The notes below the pieces were generated by a model, which saw nothing but the letters and a program-made list of their open reading frames with translations, searched no databases and had not been told where the DNA came from. Source: JBGSOV01 sp964558715 (lineage in GTDB: Bacteria > Patescibacteriota > Gracilibacteria > CAIRYL01 > GCA-016699755). Taken from it: DNA of 8,568 nt. Shown here piece by piece: positions 1 through 5,927 of this stretch. Both the position numbers and the translations under genes were made by a program. The stretch covers positions 1 through 8,568 of the forward strand of contig CAZLFD010000048.1 of assembly GCA_964558715.1 (NCBI GenBank), given 5' to 3'. Position 1 is the first letter of the stretch. The number at the start of each line of letters is the position of its first letter.

Positions 1-31
1 GGCGGGGAAAGGGGGAAGGTGCCATTAATGT

Positions 32-50
32 TTATTTGTGCAACAAGACC
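32..50 (+). repeat. 19-base dispersed element, copy 1
   Basis: TTATTTGTGCAACAAGACC, identical over all 19 bases to the minus-strand sequence at 8532-8514. The flanks are not conserved apart from scattered bases and the -10-like hexamer nine bases downstream. Confidence 0.8.
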
Positions 51-65
51 ATTGAAAGTTATAAA
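32..65 (+). promoter_or_regulatory. Candidate promoter with 19-base shared element, upstream of the small + strand gene
   Basis: The 19-base element TTATTTGTGCAACAAGACC (32-50) is followed after 9 bases by TATAAA (60-65), a 5/6 match to a sigma70 -10 box. TTGTGC inside the element (36-41) lies 18 bases before that hexamer and could act as a weak -35. The same element with the same 9-base gap to TGTAAT occurs in front of secG at the other end of the window, which is the main support. Transcription would begin near 72, giving a leader of about 37 bases to the ATG at 109. The promoter role is inferred from this conserved spacing. Confidence 0.45.
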
Positions 66-108
66 TTTCAGTCTGAATACGGTCAGACAGTATCCGGATA
101 ACGATCCC

Positions 109-291
109 ATGATGCTGTTTCCTTACCATCCGCCTTCTCAAGAAGGCTATTATCTCAGCCCTGATCATCCCAGTTGGGAGACAGAAGTCAGAAGAGAGAA
201 GGAAAAACTTGAGTGGCAAAAAGGGTACCTGGAATACAGATTAGCCAAAGCACGCCAGCGTGTCTGGAATGAGCGCATGAAAGATTGGTAG
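109..291 (+). CDS. Small hypothetical protein, charged C-terminal helix (60 aa)
   Basis: I do not recognise this protein. From the tandem ATG codons at 109 and 112 it would be 59 or 60 residues. A Pro/Tyr-rich start (LFPYHPPSQEGYYLSPDHP) is followed by a strongly charged, probably helical stretch rich in Arg, Lys and Glu, with Trp spaced along it, ending at TAG (289-291). It has no signal peptide, membrane segment or cysteine from this start. The frame stays open to the left window edge, so earlier starts are possible: GTG at 19, or ATG at 28, which has AAGGTG seven bases upstream. I prefer 109 because positions 32-65 look like a promoter shared with secG. It uses several AGA codons, unlike the larger genes. 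It could be a real small gene or a chance frame. Confidence 0.45.
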   Translation: MMLFPYHPPSQEGYYLSPDHPSWETEVRREKEKLEWQKGYLEYRLAKARQRVWNERMKDW

Positions 292-333
292 CATTGGTTA
301 GCGCAATCCATGTTGATTGCTCTAATCCATTGC
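291..333. other. Imperfect stem-loop just after the small gene
   Basis: The arm GCATTGGTTAGCGCAATC (291-308) and the arm 315-333 are imperfect complements around a CATGTT loop. The inner six pairs (GCAATC/GATTGC) are perfect, and the outer part has bulges and mismatches. It begins at the last base of the stop codon. No T tract follows on either strand, so it is not a standard intrinsic terminator. It might stabilise the 3' end of the transcript, but no function is shown. Confidence 0.35.
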
Positions 334-434
334 CAGAACGGGCTTACACCTCAAACCGGCGGTAGAAGCAACAAAATCAAGCGTGAGCAGCAATATCTCG
401 TGCCTGGTTGCTTCCTCTTGCCACGTACACATAC

Positions 435-470
435 AAAACACCCCCAAAGGTGCCGCCTTCTGGGGGTGTT
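435..470 (-). terminator. Intrinsic terminator of the surface-protein gene
   Basis: AACACCCCCA (437-446) pairs perfectly with TGGGGGTGTT (461-470). An inner AAGG/CCTT stem extends the hairpin around a TGCCG loop, with one bulged base. Read on the minus strand, the stem starts about 52 bases after the stop codon of the surface-protein gene and runs into TTTTGTATGT, a modest T tract. On the + strand nothing T-rich follows, so it should act mainly on the minus strand. The rest of 292-522 shows no gene I can support. Confidence 0.7.
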
Positions 471-522
471 ACTTCAGTGTCGTCTTCTTATAGTCTAAAA
501 CGTGAGGGGTGATCCTGAAGGC

Positions 523-3500
523 CTACCACTGACTGTGGCCATTGCCATAGGGCACGCCGTAGTGTTTGTGCTGTTTGCCCCAGTCGTACCAATCATAGCC
601 GCCAGAGTAACAGTGTGCTTCGGCTTCTTCGAGTGCGTCTACTAATACGTGCAGCTCTTCACGGTACCAGTTGAGCGTGTTCCAGTAGTCTTGAAAGTAG
701 GCACGGCGATCAAAGTACCAGTAGCCCCAGCGGCCACTGTCGCGCCAGACACGGTGTTTGCCGCGCATATCGCGTACCTTGCCGGCAAAATCGCGCTTCA
801 GCTCGCTGATCTGGCCTTTGTAATCGTCGACCTTCCAATCTTCACAGAGGTTCTTTTCGTAGGTGTTGGTGATCCAGCACTCTACGTGGGCGCCTGGTTT
901 CACATATATCATGCTGCTTGTTTTGCCCCAGTAGTTCTTTTTCTCCCATACATTTGCGCCAGAGCACTGCCATTTGCTGGCTTTATAATCGTCGGCTTCT
1001 GGGCTGTTAGTGGTTTCGCTGAGGTAGTATAGCCCCGGTGTTACGGCTTGCGGCCCAAGTACGGCCTCGTATGGAGGCGTACCGGCTGTCGGTGTTCCGT
1101 AACCCGAAATCGAGCTGGCACCGCTTCCGTAAGAAGTTGCCGATAACTCCCATTCGTCTGCACCGGTAGAACCACCGTCACTGTTATCGACAATTTTCTT
1201 CAGCTTGAGCGTGGCTGGTTCTGGGCACTTTTTGTTCCAGATGATAATCACCTTGTCGCGGGTAATGTTGCCCACGCGTCCCTTTTTGTCATCAATTGCA
1301 CCCGGGTATTTGCGCATGGCGGCTTTTTCGGTGTTTCCGTTTGTGTAGCCCAGGCGCTCGTACTTGGCGCCGGCTGCACAACTAGAGCCTACCGTTTGGC
1401 CGTCGGCTTGTTCGCGTACTACGTAGGCACTGCCTTCTGGCACGGCGACGGTGTACATAAAGTCGTTGGCGTCGTTGAGTACTTCATCGATACCCGCTTG
1501 CGGCGCGCCGTCGATGCGATAGGTGGTTTGGAAGATATCGTCATCATCGGCTTTATCCATCGCCGGAGCTTTCCAGCGACCGTCGACGATATATTTGATG
1601 ACCTTCACGTCGTGGGTCGGTACATCTGGGCAAGGGCGATTCCAAACGATCACCCATTTGTCATTCTGAACATCTTCAATGTTGACCGGTCGGGTCTTTG
1701 CGGCGGTAGGGTCGGGAACAAGGCCGTCGCCCCAGCTGTAACCGCCAAACTCATAGGGAGCACCGCCGGCGCAGGTTGCGCTCACTGCGATATCATCAAA
1801 GACTTCCGCGGTCGTATAATCTGCACCTCCAGGCACGGTTACTTCATACATATATCCGTTCGCTTGCTCTAACGCACCATCGCTCGTCATGAACGGACCA
1901 CCCGCGTCGGCAGGGCGTTCACTGTCGGGCACGAAATCGCCCGGCCCGTTGATGTCGTAGAAGTATTTGAAGACTTTTACAGTGTAATCGTCCGGCACGT
2001 TGTCGACCGTAACTTCAATGACATGTTGTGAATCATCACCGCCGGCAAGCGGGTCACCGGTTTGGTCGGTATTGCCTGCGGCATCACGAGCTGCGAATCG
2101 AACGAGGTAGTCGCCGTCAGGATACAAGCCATTGGTCGTGTCCCAGGTGAAGATGGTTTGATCAGTAAAGTTATCATCTGGTGATGGATTTACATTGTTT
2201 TGCTCAATACGGTCAGCTGGGTTGCCAAAGCCGAGAGCAGCTGGGTAAATGGCAGCATTCCAGTTGCCCATGGCAACGTCTTCTTCAAGCGTACCGCGTA
2301 CATCTACCACACCGCTTACCACGTCGCCATCAGCAGGATTCGTGATGGTCACGATTGGTGGAGTGGTATCTGGCGAAAGCGCGTTGCTGATTGTACAAAT
2401 CGACTCTTCACCAGTTACAAGGGTAACGTTCCCGTCTGCATCACAAGCGCCGCCGTATGTTGGCGTGTATGGTCCGGGGTTCGTTTCGGTCACGGTGTAA
2501 TCGCCGGCATCTAAATCGGTGTACATCACACCTGGGTCACCTGCACCTTGGTCTGTTTTCACAATACCGCTAGCATCACTCACTTCAATAGTGAAGTCAT
2601 CGGGCTGTGAGAGTCCATCGACCACGGTCTTGATGATTGTGAGCTTTGTGACACAGCTTTCATTCCAAACAATAATGTATTTGTTCGAATTAAGATTTGC
2701 AAAGCCAGCACTATCGGTTTTGTCTTTCTTCTCTGCGCCGGCAATAGAACCGCTTTGGGTATATCCGACTAATGCGTATGGTTTGCCATCGGCACAAGTC
2801 GCACCTACGTTATCGCCATCCAAAAGCTCTTCGGTTACGTACGAAGCCCCCTGATCCATAGGACTAGTGGTAGCCGAATAGTCAGGTGCTTCCAGAGTGA
2901 AGTTTCCGCTGGTCTCATTTCCGTCGTTTAGGTTAGCAGCGGTCCAAGTAGATTCCATAGGAAAAGGACCTCCCTCTTGGGCAGGCGCACCGTCTATGTA
3001 CTTGAGGATGGTAACGGTGTATTGCGGAGTAGGTGGAATATCATCGTTGGTAACCGTACATGTAACAATCTGCCCTTCTGTGAGGGTGATTTCGTCGTTA
3101 GAAACAGGCACTTCTACTTGTTGGTCATCTTCACAAGCCCAAGTACCCGTGTAACCAGCAGGTCCAGATTCAGAAAGCGCATAAGTACCAATCGGCACCC
3201 AAGCATCGGTTACCTCAGGGTCACCTTCGATTCCTTCAATAGTGACCTTTAAACCAGTAGCAGTTAATGTGAACTGGTCTTCTGTGGCTTGACCATCGTT
3301 ATCGTTTACAACTTCCTTTTCGAGTGTAAGGGAAGCTGGCTCAAAACCGTTGTGCCAGTGTGCTTGATAATCAGCACTATTTAAGTCTGGAAAAACATCT
3401 GCACCATAGTTATAACTATTCAGAAACACCTCGCGGATGAATTGGTCACCCGCCGTTGCAGTGCCGACAAGGTTGCCATCTATATAGTAGTTATATTCCA

Positions 3501-4152
3501 TATCAGCAGTGTTGAGCTTAATTGTAAGTGTTACCCAGGTGCCATAAGTAAATGGCGTGTCTAGGTTCGCTTTCCAGCCATTATTATTATCCCATATTCG
3601 GAAACCTTCGTGATCTGTTATGTTTCCTTGATTTGAACAACCCGGATCAGCGGCAGGTGCATTAAAATTTTTTTCGGTACATGGTTCACTATTTATAAAT
3701 TCAATAATACCGAATGCATTCCATCCAGTACCTTGGGGTAAAGTACCTATTGGTACATTTGTGCCGTCATCATCGGCAACCCAAAATCCTGCACGCACAG
3801 CTTTATTCTTCCAGTCGGGGTCAATGTAAAGGTCCACGGAGACCTCTTGACCAAAATTATCAACCTGCCTTATGCCTTCCGTTCGTTGAAATAAGAGCGG
3901 TTGGGTATCCATGCTATCAATGCCCAACTGTGCAACATCGTCTCGCCCAAAGGCTGTCACAGATGTGCGACCACCCGTAGGTTCGTAGCGATCTGTAACC
4001 CATTCATTTGCCAACTCAGTCGGCGTAAATGGGTCTAAAATACTTGCCGCCGAGGCCGTTGCCGGGCCGGCGAATAAGAAGGTTGCAAAGACGAGCGCAA
4101 AGCCCACCAAATAGGCGGCCGCACTGCTTTCGCGGGTAAGGTGTATCTTCAT
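523..4152 (-). CDS. Secreted multi-domain surface protein with LamG-like, six CnaB/SpaA-like and one Ig-like module
   Basis: A probable cell-surface adhesin or stalk of 1209 residues. Residues 1-36 look like a Sec signal peptide with cleavage near ATASAA. Residues 40-270 resemble a concanavalin/LamG sandwich (YGTWVTLTIKL...YYIDGNLVG). Then come SpaA-like S1 (273-371), repeat R1 (378-501), S2 (503-592), an Ig-like domain opening with TTPPIVTITNP (595-717), R2 (723-842), R3 (847-977) and S3 (980-1099). All six S and R modules keep a Lys, Glu and Asn at the positions used for CnaB isopeptide bonds, plus two Cys each. The last 109 residues are charged and very rich in Trp and Tyr. There is no LPxTG motif or C-terminal membrane helix, so attachment is unexplained. 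The ATG at 4152 is chosen because the signal peptide follows directly. It is transcribed alone from its own promoter. Domain names come from sequence appearance; the ligand is unknown. Confidence 0.85.
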   Translation of the reverse strand: MKIHLTRESSAAAYLVGFALVFATFLFAGPATASAASILDPFTPTELANEWVTDRYEPTGGRTSVTAFGRDDVAQLGIDSMDTQPLLFQRTEGIRQVDNFGQEVSVDLYIDPDWKNKAVRAGFWVADDDGTNVPIGTLPQGTGWNAFGIIEFINSEPCTEKNFNAPAADPGCSNQGNITDHEGFRIWDNNNGWKANLDTPFTYGTWVTLTIKLNTADMEYNYYIDGNLVGTATAGDQFIREVFLNSYNYGADVFPDLNSADYQAHWHNGFEPASLTLEKEVVNDNDGQATEDQFTLTATGLKVTIEGIEGDPEVTDAWVPIGTYALSESGPAGYTGTWACEDDQQVEVPVSNDEITLTEGQIVTCTVTNDDIPPTPQYTVTILKYIDGAPAQEGGPFPMESTWTAANLNDGNETSGNFTLEAPDYSATTSPMDQGASYVTEELLDGDNVGATCADGKPYALVGYTQSGSIAGAEKKDKTDSAGFANLNSNKYIIVWNESCVTKLTIIKTVVDGLSQPDDFTIEVSDASGIVKTDQGAGDPGVMYTDLDAGDYTVTETNPGPYTPTYGGACDADGNVTLVTGEESICTISNALSPDTTPPIVTITNPADGDVVSGVVDVRGTLEEDVAMGNWNAAIYPAALGFGNPADRIEQNNVNPSPDDNFTDQTIFTWDTTNGLYPDGDYLVRFAARDAAGNTDQTGDPLAGGDDSQHVIEVTVDNVPDDYTVKVFKYFYDINGPGDFVPDSERPADAGGPFMTSDGALEQANGYMYEVTVPGGADYTTAEVFDDIAVSATCAGGAPYEFGGYSWGDGLVPDPTAAKTRPVNIEDVQNDKWVIVWNRPCPDVPTHDVKVIKYIVDGRWKAPAMDKADDDDIFQTTYRIDGAPQAGIDEVLNDANDFMYTVAVPEGSAYVVREQADGQTVGSSCAAGAKYERLGYTNGNTEKAAMRKYPGAIDDKKGRVGNITRDKVIIIWNKKCPEPATLKLKKIVDNSDGGSTGADEWELSATSYGSGASSISGYGTPTAGTPPYEAVLGPQAVTPGLYYLSETTNSPEADDYKASKWQCSGANVWEKKNYWGKTSSMIYVKPGAHVECWITNTYEKNLCEDWKVDDYKGQISELKRDFAGKVRDMRGKHRVWRDSGRWGYWYFDRRAYFQDYWNTLNWYREELHVLVDALEEAEAHCYSGGYDWYDWGKQHKHYGVPYGNGHSQW

Positions 4153-4176
4153 GAGGAAGAGGGAGAAAGAAAAAAG

Positions 4177-4205
4177 TTTATAACATGTGTATCATGTGCC
4201 GACAA
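4177..4205 (-). promoter_or_regulatory. Sigma70-like promoter of the surface-protein gene
   Basis: On the minus strand, TTGTCG (4205-4200, 4/6 match to -35) is followed after 17 bases by TATAAA (4182-4177, 5/6 match to -10). Transcription would begin near 4170, leaving a leader of only about 18 bases. The spacer holds a tandem CATGTG repeat when read on the + strand (4184-4189 and 4193-4198). From the -10 box to the ATG the coding strand is entirely pyrimidine (24 bases), so there is no Shine-Dalgarno site. Confidence 0.55.
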
Positions 4206-4474
4206 GGTTTAACAATCAATGCATTAAGATTGCACAAAGTCAAAGTAGATTTTATAAAAACACTTGAACAATTCTCGTATTCACCGAGAAGACTGTGCAA
4301 CTAGGCAGAAAAGTGCACACCATAATTATTTATTATGCAACTATTTTAAAATTGAATGTCAATGTTTATTATGTCATAACACCAGTTGTACAAGAAATGT
4401 CGTCAACAATCATCCCTTTCTTTTGCGATTTCTCCTCTCTCTTGCTCATGCATAGATGTGAGAAATGCGTTTAC

Positions 4475-4504
4475 TTGACATTTTTTTTGAAGTATTTGTA
4501 ATAT
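4475..4504 (+). promoter_or_regulatory. Sigma70-like promoter of the 201-residue hypothetical gene
   Basis: A perfect TTGACA (4475-4480) is followed after 18 bases, beginning with a T8 run, by TAATAT (4499-4504, 4/6 match to -10). The start of transcription would be near 4511, giving a leader of about 40 bases to the ATG at 4552. The leader shows no Shine-Dalgarno motif. Confidence 0.6.
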
Positions 4505-4551
4505 AGCCATCTGCAGATATTCTGGCTTCTTTATAGATTTTTTACTGATAT

Positions 4552-5157
4552 ATGAGAACTTTGGATATTACCCTCTCGCCGCAGGAATTCATGGGTTTAT
4601 TAGACATAGTCGAAGTTCATGGCGGTAAGCCACCAGACAATGAGTCGTATGACCTTGCTATCGATATTGCGCTACGCCATACACTAGAGGCGATTCAATT
4701 CGAATGCAAAGGTTGGAAATATGCTCTTGGGCGTAACGAGCAAGGTCTTGTTCCGATACATTTTGCAGATATCATCGCCCATCTACTCATAGAACAATTG
4801 GAGCCAAAAATACCTGCGATAGACGATGAATATTATTGCCTCCCCCACACTGCGCAAATTGCAGGGCAAACCGCGGCACAGATCAACCAAGTACTAGGTC
4901 CGCTTTTTATGTTCGATACCCAACAAGACGATACAAGGTCAATATCGAGTGCCGCGAATGATAATCAAGATCTCGCTCGAAAACAAAGAGCTCCCGATTG
5001 TGTTCGTTTTGGGGTTCTTCTTGCTATCAAGTGGTACTTAAAAGTATTTCAAACGGCGAAAGCGGGGGGAAGTATCATACGCCAGCAGAACGACAAAATC
5101 GTTGATGCCAACGAAGAGCTTGAACTTGCGCCACCACAATCCAGAACTCTCAACTAA
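4552..5157 (+). CDS. Hypothetical soluble protein (201 aa)
   Basis: I do not recognise this protein. It is 201 residues with no signal peptide or membrane segment, so it is probably cytoplasmic. Residues 1-50 (starting MRTLDITLSPQEF) look like a short strand followed by helices. The central part is helical with hydrophobic spacing (HFADIIAHLLIEQLEP). Residues 123-147 are polar and likely disordered. A second helical block, CVRFGVLLAIKWYLKVFQTA, follows, and the tail is polar. It has four cysteines without a metal-binding pattern. The start ATG is 41 bases downstream of a good promoter, but no ribosome binding motif precedes it. It stands alone between a divergent surface-protein gene and a convergent operon, so context gives no role. 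Codon pattern and promoter make it a likely real gene. Confidence 0.75.
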   Translation: MRTLDITLSPQEFMGLLDIVEVHGGKPPDNESYDLAIDIALRHTLEAIQFECKGWKYALGRNEQGLVPIHFADIIAHLLIEQLEPKIPAIDDEYYCLPHTAQIAGQTAAQINQVLGPLFMFDTQQDDTRSISSAANDNQDLARKQRAPDCVRFGVLLAIKWYLKVFQTAKAGGSIIRQQNDKIVDANEELELAPPQSRTLN

Positions 5158-5191
5158 AAGAGAAGCAGATTGCATCTGAGCCTTGTAAAGA

Positions 5192-5220
5192 AAGAGGCTT
5201 CTTCACCGTCGCCGCCTCTT
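5192..5220 (+). terminator. Possible terminator stem-loop after the hypothetical gene
   Basis: AAGAGGC (5192-5198) pairs with GCCTCTT (5214-5220), a 7-bp stem with a 15-base loop, starting 35 bases after the stop at 5157. Only TT then ATAACAG follow, so there is no real T tract. It is best placed to shape the 3' end of the hypothetical gene's transcript, but termination is uncertain. Confidence 0.3.
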
Positions 5221-5326
5221 ATAACAGACTCTGACGACGAACAGAAAAAACGATGCAGTCCTGCGGCAAAAGGCTATGCCGGTGATACATGGCGAGGCGG
5301 GGGCGCGAATGCCGCCAAACCAACAT

Positions 5327-5346
5327 GGGCACAAACTATTGTGCCC
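5327..5346. other. Stem-loop GGGCACAA-ACTA-TTGTGCCC
   Basis: A perfect 8-bp stem with a 4-base loop. It lacks a T tract on both strands. Its outer six bases, GGGCAC/GTGCCC, are the same as those of the rplI terminator 41 bases away, so the two may have arisen by duplication or may act together. Confidence 0.45.
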
Positions 5347-5376
5347 CCTCTCTATAAAAAGGCGGGGCTCTGCCAC

Positions 5377-5408
5377 ACAAAACCAAAGGGCACGCTGGCC
5401 GCGTGCCC
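5377..5408 (-). terminator. Intrinsic terminator of the secG-rplI operon
   Basis: GGGCACGC (5388-5395) and GCGTGCCC (5401-5408) form a perfect 8-bp GC-rich stem around a 5-base loop. Read on the minus strand it starts about 70 bases after the rplI stop codon and is followed by TTTGGTTTTG, an interrupted T tract. Position and strand fit the end of the secG operon. Confidence 0.65.
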
Positions 5409-5477
5409 CCGACTGTATTTCTGTATACTTGCTGACGTTGTCACTTTTCTGCCGATTGTGAGAAAGCCAGCATGACC

Positions 5478-5927
5478 CTACTCTGCTTCGACTTTGACAG
5501 TAACCGTCACATGGCGGCCTTCGTACAGATGCACATCGACCGGATGCTCACCGATGGTTTTGATGTGCCCATCTGTCAAATGCACTTGCGATTTATCAAT
5601 CTCGACCTTGGCTTGCTGTAACAATGCTTCGGCGATATCCGCTTCAGATACTCCGCCAAAGAGTTTGTCGCCCTTGCTTACCTTGCGGGTAAAGCTCAGC
5701 TCGACGCTTTCGAGTTTGGCAGCGACGCCCTCGAGATTTTTTACCATCTCATCGTGCTTGGCAATACGTTCGGCACGCACCGACTCCGATTTTTTGACTT
5801 CGGCCGGGGTGGCATACGAAGCAAAACCATTAGGGATCAAAAAGTTGCGGGCGTATCCCAGCGCCACTTTCACGACATCTCCACTTAAGCCGAGGCCTTT
5901 GATGTCATCTTTTAGTACGACGTTCAT
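5478..5927 (-). CDS. rplI: Large ribosomal subunit protein bL9
   Basis: Ribosomal protein L9 binds 23S rRNA at the base of the L1 stalk and helps keep the reading frame. The 149 residues match the usual length. The N-terminal rRNA-binding domain (about 1-40) has the family signature from G13 on, with GYARNFLIPNGFA at 24-36. A connecting helix follows to about residue 75, and the C-terminal domain carries GDKLFGGVSEADIAEAL (86-102) and the closing beta strands. The ATG at 5927-5925 overlaps the TGA of the upstream solute-binding gene (ATGA) and has no Shine-Dalgarno site, so translation is probably coupled. In many bacteria rplI sits with rpsF, ssb and rpsR; here it ends a secG operon. Microgenomates are reported to lack L9, so its presence argues mildly against that group. 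Confidence 0.96.
   Translation of the reverse strand: MNVVLKDDIKGLGLSGDVVKVALGYARNFLIPNGFASYATPAEVKKSESVRAERIAKHDEMVKNLEGVAAKLESVELSFTRKVSKGDKLFGGVSEADIAEALLQQAKVEIDKSQVHLTDGHIKTIGEHPVDVHLYEGRHVTVTVKVEAE

Larger units (their letters stand above)
4153..4551. other. Divergent AT-rich intergenic region
   Basis: This 399-base gap separates the minus-strand surface-protein gene from the + strand hypothetical gene and holds a promoter at each end. The middle, about 4206-4474, is AT-rich. It contains a 6-bp stem-loop (TTCTCG 4272-4277 with CGAGAA 4285-4290) and a TTTGTGCAA on the minus strand (4238-4230) that matches the core of the 19-base element at the window ends. Short open frames here have no convincing start or protein character. 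I see no RNA gene. Confidence 0.5.
5158..5477. other. Convergent intergenic region with several stem-loops
   Basis: This 320-base gap lies between the 3' ends of the hypothetical gene and rplI. It holds three clear stem-loops, listed separately, and several GC-rich short inverted repeats around 5295-5316 and 5361-5374. The open frame 5170-5475 begins with TTG, is low in complexity and overlaps all the hairpins, so I do not call it a gene. No tRNA or recognisable structural RNA is evident. Confidence 0.5.

Noticed and set aside
285..370. tRNA-like segment (TTGGTTAGCGCAATC resembles a D arm)
   Set aside because: No T arm sequence, no acceptor stem pairing and no anticodon arm could be folded; it is better read as an imperfect hairpin.
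4264..4501. Two overlapping + strand open frames of 63 and 68 residues
   Set aside because: They lie in AT-rich promoter DNA, overlap the TTGACA box, and lack start signals.
5170..5475. 101-residue open frame in the convergent intergenic region
   Set aside because: TTG start, runs through all the hairpins and both terminator regions, and the translation looks like non-coding DNA.
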